Below, piece by piece: positions 12,360 through 24,138 of a stretch of 64,000 bases of DNA. Made by a program: the position numbers and the translations under genes. The DNA comes from Capitulum mitella. Taxonomy: Eukaryota > Arthropoda > Thecostraca > Pollicipedomorpha > Pollicipedidae. The stretch spans positions 26,584,923 to 26,648,922 of the forward strand of contig CP099847.1 of assembly GCA_030062745.1 (NCBI GenBank), written 5' to 3'. Every line of letters begins with the position of its first letter. The first letter of the stretch is position 1. The notes below the pieces were generated by a model. It was not told the DNA's origin, did no database searches, and was given only the letters and a program-made list of their open reading frames with translations.

Positions 12360-12970
12360 ATGCCGGCACATGCAGACCATCCGGCACACAACACCGGCAT
12401 GGCTCGGCCTGGCAGGCCTAGCCGGCTGATGGGGCGTTCTGCCACCCCATCACCGCGGCCGGCGCGGCCAACAGGTGTGCGTCGCTCACCTGTGCACGTC
12501 AGCCGGGCGCCGGCCGACCTCCATCGCCGGGCCCGCTCCAACTCCGCGCGTCGTCCGTTCCACGTATCGCAACGTGCACCGCGCGCGCCGCCGCCGCCGC
12601 CGCCGCGCACCACCCTCCACCGCGCGTCCCGTCGCACTAACCCACCATGGCGCCGGCCGGCCCGCAGTAACGAATGGCCTTTCTTGGACCTGCGGAATGC
12701 GATGTGGTAAGCCGGCGCCGTAGCCTCTGCGCGGGCGGCCGCATTCCCGGCCAATCGGTACAGTCTCTGGCAGCGCGCCGTGGCGCGCCGGCGGAATGCC
12801 GTCCGGCGACGCGCGGCGCCGACGGCGGAGCGGGCGGCCGGCGGTGGACGGCCGCGGATTTCTGGGGCGCCGCTCCCGCGGCGAGGCGGCCTCGACACGC
12901 GGTGACCGTCACGGCCGCAGACCCCGCGGGCTGGAAGTTGGCAGGGCTCGGGCTCTCCCATCACGCGGAG
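12360..12970. other. CpG island
   Basis: CpG-dense block with CCG/GCC runs (about 12570-12650). Long frames on both strands encode Arg/Ala/Pro-rich nonsense typical of such composition. Sharp return to AT-rich DNA at about 13000. Confidence 0.45.
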
Positions 12971-15900
12971 GAGTTGGCGTTACGACCTTAGCAATGACTG
13001 GAGAGAAATGTCATAAAATGCTATTTTTATCCTTTCATTGATGTTCGGGGATTCCGTTCCATGGAGGCCGTCGAAGAAGGGAGACGCACCGCCCGATGTG
13101 TGACGGGGTCAAAGATGGAGCGTGACGAGCGTGACGAGCGTGACGGCATGCCGGAACGAGCTCGTAAGCTGACAAGCTTTAGTTGTTGCCACATCGTGAT
13201 GTTCTCGTGATCCTCGCTTTTCGGTAAAAACGCTTTCCCTTCCCAGATGTCTGAGATGCGGATGATGCCTCCGAGAGCCGTGGGCGCCTGCTGACACCGA
13301 TGGCAGAGAGTGTACAGCTCGAAAGATTGAGACTGGACGGCTGCGCGGGCAAAATAATTGTTTCTTACGGACGTTAACAGTGACAAGGATTCAAGAGCAC
13401 ACATTCCTCGGCAAAGCATGTTGCCAAAAGTGCATACGATGGGACGCTGACTAGAGATAAAACGTACCAAGGCGTCCGTTCGTAGGCAAACTTCGCTGTT
13501 TAGCTCATAACGGCAGTTGTGCATCGCTTCAGTTGCAACGATTCATACCATGAATATATTACGCTATTGGGAATGCATGGCCTCAACAGTTCTAGAAGTC
13601 TCAGAGCAAGTCTTGTGGTGCTGCATGAGAAGAAATCGAAATGACTAGGGCACTAGCGACTTTAACGACGTTTCTAACGGCTTCGACGTGGAGCAGAAAA
13701 ATAAATATCATGACAGCAGTTAAAGCCCTGTCAAACAAGATTGCTGCATGTCCATGCAATACATGTAATGTGCGAATGGTGGAAAGAAAAATTAGTAACT
13801 GTTAACTGTCGAATGCAGAAATAAAAGCATGAGTGTTGCTGCTTACGTCAAAGCTAATCACAAAATGCTAGAAATTTTGCATGGCTTGCATTTAATTTTC
13901 TAGTGAATAAACAGACTTGTGAGATGCGACATGAAACAGCGCTGTAATTTAAATAGGCAACCGCACAATTTTTTGGTGATAAGTCTTATAGCATAGCATT
14001 AACTGAAATAGCTGCAAAACAGTGCATACAATTTCATGGCATTTATTACTGTTTCACGACGCAAATTGGAATTTTTCATGGAATGCCGTCACCGATTTTC
14101 TCCTTGATCGTATCTGCCCAGCAACGGCAAGAGTCAACACAACATTTTTTGCTTTCGATGTTGAGAAAAATAGTTTTTGATACCAGTCTGCTGATTATTT
14201 AACGATGTCAAGAATTAACAGAAAGAGCCGCACAAAAACTGGATTGTGAAGACGTGATTCATCAGCGCACCTCTGAGGAACAGACTAGACAGTGCATGAT
14301 GTCATTCCAATACGGCATAATGCCTGCAATCATTTTCCGAGTCATTTCCGAGACATTCTATTTGCGCTGAATCAGCCATCGCAAATGCGTTGTTTCTGAC
14401 TGCGCGCACAAGAATTGACTCCGACATAATGCGGTCAGGCGCTTGAGATTCCTTGTGAGCAATCGGAAGATTTTGGACAAAACTATTCTTTTTATGGCCG
14501 CTCCTATGCATGCCATTTCTTTATCTCCAGTTTTAGTGCCTTAAACATCTACAAAAATTGGTGGCACCTGACTGCCAGCACGGAAGTCAGCTGGAAAAGT
14601 AAAGGAGTCTCATGACAATTTGAATTTCACTTTTTCCTCGTGATACCGCGGGACTTTGCATCAAAAAGGGCGGAAGACACTTCATGGGCTTCCATTGTCT
14701 GCTAACGAGCAAAGGTCTCAGTATTCCATGTCATATTGGAATTTCGTCGCAAATCAAGCCGAATGCGAAAGTCTACTTTCTAACAACTCGAAAGTTTGAG
14801 TTCTTAGTGCTTACGACTGCGTGGAATAGCTGGACCTCATTTTGTCAACGGTATAGTAAAGTGAACCAAATCCTCCGTCAGATGGCTCCAATTTCAAGGA
14901 ACTGGAAAATCCAAGAATAATCTGGTGCCCCCAAATGCTATTTCTCACCAGATTTTAGCCACTCTGAGGCTATTAAGCAGTCATATTGACGTCCATGATT
15001 GGCCGCCAGACCGCAAAGCCGGCGCGCCCTTTAGCCACACTAAACAAGCGACAATTAACTGCATGACGAGCAACAACCACAGCGTTTCATCTGCCCAGGT
15101 GCACACTTGTCTCAGCTCATCGTTCATGTGAGTACCGTGCGGCAAAGCATGGAATGAAATTTCAGTTCAGGCCGTTCGCTCGCTATAGCTCGCGGAGTTC
15201 AGAAGGCACATAGCTAGGACAAAGAAACGCGCTGCATTTTGTACCTCTTTGTTTAGTCACTGCCGTCCTCTTTATTAGTCATCGCTGTGTTTGTCCCATG
15301 CACATGCGCGTTTGGCTCGTGACCGCTTTTATCACCGCATGCCTCCTTCCAAATGTTGCCCTGTGTTCTTTTCGTGTCTGACTTGTGTTTGTTCCTCTGT
15401 TATCTTCACATGGCGTACCTTGCACAACGTTTTACTGTTACCATTGGACCTGCGTGCCGAATGCATCCGAAAACCCATGCTCACATGGCCGATGTTAATA
15501 CTGAAACATGCACACATGCATATAAAGTGTTTTTTTTCAAGTTTGGGATTGTACTTTGCAATGTCGCTGCACGTATTTATTTTGTTTTGTTATATGTCGT
15601 GGTACAAACAAACATTATTCAACCGATTTCATCATTTTGAACCCGGGAAACTGCCAACTGGATCATCATGCTCGCAAACGATTTCGCTCACTTCCATTAC
15701 TGGGCAGTTCAAAAACATCATTACAAATGCCGAACAACGGAAACATTAGCCTCGAAATAGGTTTATGAACAAATTTTCAGGATAGCGTACCGTGGACGTA
15801 AATGCAAAACTTACCAACCAAACCGCCTTCCAGAAGAGCGTTCATGGTTCCGTTCGAATTGGTTTTAAGTTGTTAGCCTGGGAGGAATCACCAAGTCCCA

Positions 15901-17043
15901 TCTAGTTCTCATTCATATTCTACCGTTGTTGAACATCAGTTCACTCAGCCTACGACCCCAGTCGTAAAAATAATAAACAACTCGCGATAATAAACGAAAA
16001 ATATCGCTTGCTATACGTCGTGCTGCTGTCCACAATTAAGAGTTAAGCCAGACGTGCCCGATTTTCCTTGTGAAATCCCGTCTCCCTGTCCATTAGCTGA
16101 ATTCAAAATCTGAAAGTCAGCCTTATGGCTTGGCCTCTTTACGGAAACAGATGCACGCCGTCATTGTGAAATGCGTATGCTTGCATACGAAGAACTACGC
16201 GTGAGGTCCGTTTACAAGCAGACGTGTCAGCATTTCCGAGCCCAATGAACTTGCAGCACAGCGTCTCGCAGCTGACCATGAGAAAAGATGATGAGATTGA
16301 ACGGGTCACAAGAACGGAGCACCACCAGCCGTAATCGTGCTCGACCATGCTGTACCGTACAGCAAGACTTCAACGTCAGCGGTGATGTCTACCTAACTGG
16401 ACTCAGCCCGTCGGATATCCGACGCGGCTAAAGATTTGTTCGTAGATTAATACCGATAATAGTTTTTCTTCAAAACGTAATTTGATATCGAAACGATTTA
16501 AAGAAAATGATGCGTTTCGAATCTTAGAGAACCTGCCTTTTCTGACGTGTATCGTGACGCACACATTTCATCTCAACTCTGGCCTGCATTGTCATTTGGC
16601 TGCCTTCGACAGCACGGGCGAGGTGGTATGATCCCCTGTCCACTTCCAAACAGGACATGCCACAACAATGAAACAACCGAGTTCGTCATCTGGCCATTTT
16701 TTATGCACGATAATACCGCTTTAAAGCACACAGTGGACCTAAATGTGGCTGTTAAGGAGTACATGTCAATATATTTCCATTAGGTATATCAATGCATTTT
16801 CCATTTGGTAACCACAAAACATTTCCATTGAGTCCTTCCTGTGTGGCGTTTTGAGAGGCTCAAAACGACTTCTGACAAAGAAAAGAAACTGAAATTATTG
16901 TTGTCACGCAAATCAGCACCTCTAATTGCCTTGTGATTCCTGTGAGGTAAACGAAGTATCAAAAGCTTACTGATCTCATCGTGCTTCTGACCTGGTATAA
17001 GTTTGATCCAAGTAAGGGACCAATGTGGATGGCATTGAAAACA
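12971..17043. other. No gene supported; AT-rich DNA
   Basis: A 165-residue minus frame at 13027-13524 is the longest uninterrupted frame, but it shows no known domain and no splice or Kozak support. A GTGACGAGC unit is repeated about three times near 13120-13145. From 13530 to 16990 the DNA is AT-rich with only short frames. Confidence 0.45.
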
Positions 17044-17203
17044 CAGGCGCAGCCAAGGGGGGCCGGGGGCCCGTCCCCCTTATGCCCTCATTTTTGTGAA
17101 AACCATTGCATATCGTCTTCTCGGCAGGCGGTTTTCGTATAATTTCAGTTCACACTGAGCGCCTTCCCCCCCCCCGCTGAAGAAAATCCTGGCTGAACCC
17201 CTG
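17044..17203. mobile_element. Short hAT-like MITE, degraded
   Basis: It starts CAGGCGCAGCCAAGGGGGGC and ends with GAAAATCCTGGCTGAACCCCTG-type sequence, forming imperfect terminal inverted repeats. Its right half (ACCATTGCATATCG ... AGGCGGTTTTCGTA) closely resembles the element at 20510-20757. The flanking 8-mers do not match, so any target-site duplication has decayed. Confidence 0.55.
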
Positions 17204-18750
17204 ACTAAAAGCATTAGTGACATCGATGCGTAACATAAGGTAAGGCTAAGTACCATGAACCACTTCGTACGTTCGCTGTGCAGTCTCAGCAACAAGCCTT
17301 GAAAAATAGCCTGTAGGTCAGGAATCTGCTGAGCTACTGGCCCAGAATTTCTAGAGGATACTACGACGGATCTCAAACCCAGCCGCACAGAATTCATAGG
17401 AGAGCGGAGGAGATAATGTAGGACAACATGTGGAAAGCATAATAAGGGATGGACCAACTCCACCTACTTCGGTTGACGACGGTAATGACCTGGCACGATA
17501 CCCAAACGCCAAACTTGTGGAGTGAGTGCTCTCGTGGCCGAGCTTTTTAAGGACAGCAGAAAGCATCGCTGTGGGTGTTCGGAAATCGCTGGGTCTCCAT
17601 ATGGTTTCAGACAATTTCTTTCGCGTCCTTACCACAGGCCTAACGCTAAAATGTTTGGAAAGGTGGAGCCTACGTCCTCCAACCCGGGACCTCCAGCCAT
17701 GGTAACGGGTCTGACTCTTGGGGAGGAAGGTCATTCCAGAGAGAACAATACGCCGCACTGCGATGGGACGCAGCAAACGGGACGACGGCGTGGGTCGGCC
17801 CTGGCAGTCTTTTTGCCCCGTCCAAGGACGCTCGCGTGGCATGCTCATACTTCAGGAGAGTTTTTGCGCTTGCATTGCGACGTGCCAAAGTGTCGCCTCC
17901 TGCGAAGTGAGAGACTTTGGCCGGCGATCTGGTCCTTGATCGCGTGCTTCACGAGGCCAGTGCGGAGAACTTGAATACGTTGGACATCAGGACTTAAGTT
18001 TCTGCGGAAATGGACTGTCAACTTTCTTTCAGCAGGTGAAGACCACACGACAAGAAGGACATTTGGAAATTTATTCTTAGTGTTTTCTAGGTTATAGCGC
18101 GTGTACTATCACCTGATTACTCATATACCTTGAGCATTCGCTCGGTATTAAATCTCCCATTTTTGATGTCTTCATCTGGTGAAAAGATCTTTTGATCTTT
18201 CTCCAGATTATACGCCATTGTCAAGCGGCACGCACCAGCCCTCTACCGAATTCTCGGCGATGCCGGAGAGTCTAAATCTGAAATCTGAGAGACAGTGAAA
18301 TGCGTTTAAAATGTCCGGCATCGCGGCGCGACTGCCGCAGGATGCCTCGGAGCCGAGCGGAGGATCACTCCGGGAGGCTGCGCATGCCAGGCGGCTCGGG
18401 AATTCCTGATGGTCGCGAGAGGCCCGGCCTCCAACGGATCGTAACTGAATACGCCGGATCAAGGACGGAGGGCCTGGGTGTGGTGGAGTGTGAGATTGGG
18501 CTCACACCGATACTCGGGTGGATCTAATCTAATTTCCGGGACGATACGACGTGAGTTCTGCAGGCAGCGAACATTTGCAATATAGATTACGGTGACACTT
18601 TAAGGCTGTTTGCGGATTGCAGTGTTACGGGAATTTTGCCTCCATGAGACGGCTATGATATGTTCTGTTCAAAGGATGAAGGTGATTCGGGTGCTTTTTT
18701 TTATTTAATAACTTTACCTGTCTGATTTAGTAACTCTGTTCTTCCTCTCA
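17204..18750. other. No firm gene; possible decayed retroelement fragment on the minus strand
   Basis: Minus frames at 17350-18050 include SLWNDLPPQE, reminiscent of the WN-LP motif near the end of LINE reverse transcriptases, but the match is short and the frame is broken several times. Nothing else is recognised. Confidence 0.2.
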
Positions 18751-18777
18751 ATGTCTGTATGTCTGTCTGTTTGTCTG

Positions 18778-18819
<42 letters not shown>
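18751..18819. repeat. Microsatellite: TGTC-type repeats then (CT)n / (GA)n
   Basis: A TGTCTGT-rich stretch (18751-18780) is followed by 18 CT units (18784-18819). On the minus strand it reads as a GAGA tract immediately beside a CpG island, an arrangement common at arthropod promoters bound by GAGA-type factors. Confidence 0.9.
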
Positions 18820-18822
<3 letters not shown>

Positions 18823-18829
18823 CCCTGTC

Positions 18830-20180
18830 TCTCCCTCCTCAGAGCGCCGCCGGCAGACGGCCGGGTCTCCCGGCCGACTCCTTCGGACGCCGGCGCCTCG
18901 GAGCGCTCAGCGTTGCGCAAGCGAGCCACGCACGCGGCCGCTCGGCCGACCTCGGCTTCCCGCCGCTCGTACGCCGGGTCACGTGACGCGGCCGCGCTCC
19001 ATTCAGCGCGGCGACCTTCTGCAGCCGCGGCAGCTGCGGCCGCGCCGGGACGGAGCCGGCCGCGCGCCGGTCCGGAATGCCGCTCGTGACGGCGCCGGGG
19101 CCGAGACGCGACCACTGTGGCCCGCGGCGGCGGTTTAAATCGGAGCGGCCGATCGCGCGGGGGCGGCGGCGGCGGCCAGCGTGGTGGCGTCCGGCGGGCA
19201 GGCACGCCGCGGCGGCCGCGGTCCACGCGAGGCTTTCCCGGCGCCGCGTCCGCCGCCGCCGCCGCGGCCGCCGCCGGCTGGCTTTGTTTTGTCGCCGCCA
19301 GTCAGCGCCTCGGCGCGTCCGCTCGGAGCGTTTCCGCTTCCGCCGGCGGCGCGGCGGCCGGTGAAATTTGCACCTGGTGCCGCAGGTATGCCTCAATCCG
19401 GCCGGGAAGCGGGCCGGCGACCGCACCGCCCGACACGCACGCGACGGCCGCTGGGAACCCCGGCGCTGCAGAGGCCGGACGGCGATGGACTGGCGCACGC
19501 AAGCTGCAGTCAGGCGGCCTGTCGTGCGGACGGAGGCTGGCGATCTTGCGTGGTGCGATGGCGTGAGTTCACACGGAACTGCGCGGAAACGGGCGAGCAT
19601 TACCCAAAGCTCCGCGTTCGTTCCGGGCTTCGGCCGGTGCCCGAGTTTACTCGGCGGATTCGGCGCAGCCCGGCGCGCCGACGCCCGGTCTGCCGCGGCC
19701 GTCACGGTCCCGTCCGGCCGGAAGACCGCCGGAACCGACACCAGCGGGTCGGCGTCAGGCCTCGGCTCCCCGGCGAGGCCGGGGCGGCCGGGCGGGCCGT
19801 CGCCGGCGGCGGCTCTTCTCTCCGCGGACGGGCGCGCCTTTCACCGCCTCCGCCCGCGGCGCCGGCCGGCCGATCTTCCAGGCCGGGTCGCGGCTCGCCG
19901 GGATTAATTAGCGCCCGATTTCCGGCCGATCCAGTGCTGTCGCGCCACCTCTTATCTCGCGGAGGCGAGCGCTCGGACGCCTCGTCCGCAGGGGCGTGCT
20001 CAGCAGTCTGTCTTGGGGGCGTTGGGGTCCAGTTCGAAACCTGTGATGCTCTCCCCAGCCACGTGCAATGCGGTGTGTAGCTTCGCCCGCATGAAATTTG
20101 GTCCCGCCGTCTTGAGGCCCCTGTGAACGCCTCTGCCGGCCGCGCCGCCCGCCATCTTCACGGACTTACCTGTAAGCGAT
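18830..20180. other. Large CpG island with GCC/CGG runs
   Basis: About 1.3 kb of very CpG-rich DNA including (GCC)n-type runs at about 19250-19275. Long overlapping frames on both strands are compositional. An island of this size next to a GAGA tract is the best promoter candidate in the 6-22 kb interval, but I see no exon that can be tied to it. Confidence 0.5.
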
Positions 20181-20509
20181 GCTCTGCCTGCATTCCTCCG
20201 CGGCCTCAGGGAGAGGCTAGCTCAGGTATGCTTGCCACTAGCGCCACGTGGCGGAGGCTACCGAAACTGACCGACACGTGAGGCGGCAGCACCGCCGCCC
20301 GTTGGAGGTCGTCCCGAACCGCGCACCGTCGTTGTGTCTTGCTGCGACGTCTATTGTCTGGTGCATCAACTACGAGTTATAACCACATCCCGCAAGGTGT
20401 AGAATCGGATGACAGGGCCCTCCGGCGCTGTTTGTGAGACGGTGAAGTTCCGCTGCATTCAGTCCGGCACTCACTCGTGCGTTTCAGCACCTCTCAGCAC
20501 CAGTGCGGC

Positions 20510-20757
20510 CAGGGTGCCGGGGCCCCGCCTCCCTTAGGCCCGCATTTTTTATGTTTCATGGCACGGACGCAGGGAGCGAAATGTCCTGCCTTGCTCCATT
20601 TTGGGAATGCGTACCGGGGATCAGCCGTAGGTGTCTTCTCCGTAAAAAAACAAACCATTGCACATCGTATTCCCCGCGAGTAGGCGGTTTTCGTACGATT
20701 TCGGTTGTCACTGAGCTCCTCCCATCCCTTAAGAAAATTCTGGCAGCGCCCCTGCCT
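20510..20757. mobile_element. hAT-like MITE, second member of the 17.0-kb family
   Basis: It starts CAGGGTGCCGGGGCCCC and ends GAAAATTCTGGCAGCGCCCCTG-like. It shares ACCATTGCACATCGTATTC and AGGCGGTTTTCGTA with the element at 17044-17203. Flanks (AGTGCGGC left, CAGTGGCA just right) resemble each other only loosely, so the target-site duplication is uncertain. Confidence 0.5.
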
Positions 20758-21003
20758 GTCAGTGGCAGTTACAGGAGTGTGGGTATTTCTTTCGTCTGCC
20801 TTGAGTACCGATTGTCTCATTCCGACGACCGGGACGACAACCGATAGCCCGTTGCCACGTGAGGTCCTAGATATCTTCCGTTTGTTGACATTAGTGTAAT
20901 CGATGGTGTCACAGGTCCGGTCAAAGACCTGAATTTGACGACTTTTACCAGCTCTTGAAAACCATAGTAGTTATGCTAGAATGCCCAGAATTGACAATAT
21001 TTA

Positions 21004-21284
21004 GTACCAGACAGGGACGTAGTCAAGGGGGGCCATGGGGGCCATGTCCCCCCCCCTGAGCCAAGTGGTCTACACTAGATACATGGCGATTTCGCATGAA
21101 TACGTAATAGCAATAATATATATGTTGCAAAAACAAACATTATATGTTTTCCTCTGCACTAAATATGAGGTAAATTGACCAAAATTGCTGCCTTTTCTTG
21201 TAAATATTGTCATATGCCTGCGGCATACGACAAAATTTGGCATTTCCCCCCGAGGAAAATTCTGGCTACGTGCCTGGTACCAGA
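21004..21284. mobile_element. hAT-type MITE, 265 bp, with perfect 8-bp target-site duplication
   Basis: GTACCAGA occurs directly at both borders (21004-21011 and 21277-21284). Between them the element begins CAGGGACGTAGTCAAGG and ends with the imperfect inverse, GGCTACGTGCCTG. An 8-bp duplication with CAG-starting inverted termini is the hallmark of the hAT superfamily. There is no transposase, so it is non-autonomous. Confidence 0.85.
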
Positions 21285-22534
21285 TGACTATATTTCGCCA
21301 CGATAAACGATATGACCTTTTAATATCAGAACCAGTAGCATAAACGCAATTTTTGTCAGAAATAAAGAAAGGCAAAGATATGTAAAAGTTTAAATAGAAA
21401 AGCTTACTCCTATCACTGTACTGAAAACATGAAAAATCAACCCTATCGAAAAAATACATCCGGGGAGTTCTAAAATTAAAGTATATTGCTTAGTAATTTC
21501 AAAAGGAGATAGTCGGGCCTGCGGCTCGGCACCCTGCCCCCAGTCATTTACAGAAATTGAAGCTCCGGCCTAGATCTCAAGGGCTGTGATTCAAGGGTTG
21601 TCACCGTCCCACGAGACATGTCTCTGTTTGACAGTACTGAGGCGTCACTTGGCTGATAGCCAACCGATACGCGAAGAGCCATAGCACAACACAGCATAGC
21701 GCGAATTCCCTGAGATAGACTCTACGTTTCCCTTCCGTTGTACTGTGTTCCAGTTTCAGTGTTATTAATATCCATGACGCATGAGAGGGAATATCATGTG
21801 TGACACTCGCGTTCTTTGATGCGTATTTTCGTCCTATGTAATGACAGGTGATGCGTGACTGTTTTTGGAACATGCCGCCATTGTACCGTGCGTGTGCTAC
21901 GCAACGCGGCCGTGCATTTTAAAATACATCGTTGAACATGTTAGCACGAGCTGCTCACCAGTCTAATCTGCCGAAACTGCTGCACGAATGGAATGGTTAA
22001 AATCCGCCATCCCGAGCCTTTTGATATTCAGTACTTAAGACACAGTAATCTAAACGGACTTCTTAGTTCGTTTCGAGTTCGTTTAGTTCGTTTCTTAATT
22101 CGTTTCGAGTTCATATACACATTTTTTTCCAGAAGCGCGATCATGGGAATCAATAACGCACTCATGCGGAATGAGCTGCAATGGAATCAATGCGACATTC
22201 TCCGACTCCAAACTCCATCAATGCGATATTCTTCAAGGTGTTCTTAGTTTCGTCGTTGATGCGACCTGGCATAAATATGTCTCAGAAACTCAACACTGAC
22301 GTACAAACATGGATTCCATCTTCCACACACCGTCACATCGTCAGCACAAGTGTCGCAAATGTGGAGATAGCAAAATAGTCATTGACAACAACTGAGCGCA
22401 GCAGCAGCTCCGGGACGTTACTGGAAACGGGAATCACCTGGATATTCGCCGACCCCTAAGTTCATCGTACACCAAATGCGATTATGGGCAGGACCGTTCT
22501 GCTCTACGACCACCGCGTGATTCCACGTGTGGTG
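21285..22534. other. No gene seen; small TTCGTTTCGAGTTCG repeat near 22060-22110
   Basis: AT-rich DNA with only short frames. A few tandem GTTCGTTT/CGAGTTCG units occur at about 22060-22110. The left arm of the UGT inverted duplication begins at 22535. Confidence 0.4.
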
Positions 22535-22584
22535 TGCACACTACGACTGCACGACGTCGGCACCAAAACAGCGGTAACGACGAC

Positions 22585-24138
22585 CTAATCGCGCTTGGCC
22601 CGCTTGGTCTTCGCCGGGGCAGGCTCAGCCTTCCGCCCACAGAGGCAGCGGCAGCAGCCCCTGACCAGGACCGCCGTCAGCTTCAGCAGCAGCAGCAGCA
22701 CGACCAGCAGGAAGGCGAGCACGTCCAGGGCGTAGTACTGGACGACGTTGAGCTCGGCGGCCACCGAGCGGAGGTGCGGCGCGCCGCCGTGGCGGATCAC
22801 GTGCTCCACCCAGTGGACGGCCAGGTCGCGCGGCCGCACCGGCTGCGAGTCGAGCAGCTCGCGCCGGCGCCGCGCGGCCGCCCGGTGGCCGGGCGACAGG
22901 GCGGCGCCCATGGCCGCCCGCAGCGTGTCGGCCGTCAGCTCGGCCCAGGTCAGCTTCTCGGCCACGCCCAGCTTGACGGCGTGCGCGGCGTTGAACTGAT
23001 GGTCGCCACTGACGGGCATGGTGACGAGCGGCACGCCGTGGCAGAGCGCCTCCAGCACGCTGGCGAAGCCACCGTGCGACACGAACAGCCGGCATCGGCC
23101 GCTGCCGAGCAGGTCCTGCTGCGGCAGCCACGTGGAAGGCAGCACGTTGGCCGGCACGGCGGAGCGGTCGGTCGTGTCCCACTTGAGCAGCACCTTGAAG
23201 GGCAGCGAGCCGAGGGCGTCGAGCACGGCGGCGCGCTGCTGCCGTGACATGTCCGCCGGCCGCGCCACCGAGCCCAGGCTGAAGAACACGAACTCCGAGT
23301 CCCCGAGGAAGTCGGTCAGCTGACGCGGCAGCGGCCGCGGCTGCGCGCAGTGCAGCCCGCCCACCTGGATCACGTTCGGCAGCAGCGGCGTGTGGTAGTC
23401 GATCATCGGGTTGCTGCTCAGCAGGACGAGACTGGCGTTCCTCTCGATCTCGCCGGAGGTGGGCATCACGCCGGCGCCGAACTTCTCGGCGACCAACCGA
23501 TCGCAGTAGGTCATGTACACAACGCGCATCATCAAGTACATGAAGCCGTGGCCGAGCACGCTCGTCACCCGCTCCATGAAGCTCATCTCGTCCGTGCCCG
23601 AGTTGAGGGGAAAGGGGTGCACAGCGGGAAGGGATGGAGATCCCAGAGGACTGGTCATTGTCGGGAAGTAGGACATCGGCGTGAGGAAAATGAATGGGAT
23701 TTTCATCACATATGGCACAAAATACAGCGGATAACTGAAGCCGCCGAAGATGACGATGTCGAACTTTTCCTTCATGAGGTCGTCGAGTTCCTTGCTGGCA
23801 AGAGCTACTCTCGGACTCTCGTAAAACAATGCCTGGAACTGTTTAAACCCAATCCGCATGCCAGCCTCGTTCATCTTGAACACATTCGGGAAGTTTTCCT
23901 CCGCGAAGACGCTTGCCAACTTGTCCGGTACCACCTCCCTGATGCCCTTCACCGGCGAGGACGGCTTGAAAGCGTTGAAGAAGACGACATCATGTCCTCG
24001 TTCGCTGAGGGCAGTACCGATGCCGTAGAAGATGTTCTTCTGGGATTTGCCTCCAGTAGGTACCAGCATCAGCACGCGGGCGCCGTCCACGCCCAGCGCT
24101 ACGCAGGTCAGCACGGTGATGCAACGGCCCAGAAACGC
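22585..24138 (-). CDS. UDP-glycosyltransferase copy A, main coding exon
   Basis: This is a membrane-bound family 1 UGT, expected in the ER, where it would transfer a sugar from a UDP-sugar to small lipophilic acceptors. The exon opens after an acceptor (ggttgccgcag) with GCG TTT CTG and ends at a stop at 22585. Spliced to an upstream ATG at 24955-24953 it gives 518 residues: signal peptide 1-20 (hydrophobic CITVLTCVALG), N-terminal acceptor half, then the UGT signature (W338, FVSHGGFASVLEAL at 353-366, D380-H381-Q382), a transmembrane helix at about 472-493 and a basic tail ending AKRD. There is no in-frame ATG near the exon's 5' end, which is why I infer a separate start exon. Odd point: the usual catalytic His position reads KSQ (Q34), and the partner Asp near 133 is Gly. 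It is 95-96% identical to copy B at 31932-33485. Class is firm; substrate unknown. Confidence 0.93.
   Translation of the reverse strand, partial: AFLGRCITVLTCVALGVDGARVLMLVPTGGKSQKNIFYGIGTALSERGHDVVFFNAFKPSSPVKGIREVVPDKLASVFAEENFPNVFKMNEAGMRIGFKQFQALFYESPRVALASKELDDLMKEKFDIVIFGGFSYPLYFVPYVMKIPFIFLTPMSYFPTMTSPLGSPSLPAVHPFPLNSGTDEMSFMERVTSVLGHGFMYLMMRVVYMTYCDRLVAEKFGAGVMPTSGEIERNASLVLLSSNPMIDYHTPLLPNVIQVGGLHCAQPRPLPRQLTDFLGDSEFVFFSLGSVARPADMSRQQRAAVLDALGSLPFKVLLKWDTTDRSAVPANVLPSTWLPQQDLLGSGRCRLFVSHGGFASVLEALCHGVPLVTMPVSGDHQFNAAHAVKLGVAEKLTWAELTADTLRAAMGAALSPGHRAAARRRRELLDSQPVRPRDLAVHWVEHVIRHGGAPHLRSVAAELNVVQYYALDVLAFLLVVLLLLLKLTAVLVRGCCRCLCGRKAEPAPAKTKRAKRD

Noticed and set aside
13027-13524. 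165-codon minus frame
   Set aside because: No domain, no splice or promoter support, and part of it is a small GTGACGAGC repeat. An orphan gene cannot be excluded but is not supported.
17350-18050. Minus-strand LINE reverse transcriptase tail (SLWNDLPPQE)
   Set aside because: Only one short motif resembles the family and the frame is broken; too weak to list as an element.
20028-20045. tRNA B-box-like GTTCGAAAC
   Set aside because: No A box at the right distance and no cloverleaf could be drawn.
18714-20080. Frames of 170-300 codons on both strands in the 18.8-20.1 kb CpG island
   Set aside because: Arg/Pro/Ala/Gly-rich, overlapping in several frames, no domain. Typical of stop-poor CpG sequence.
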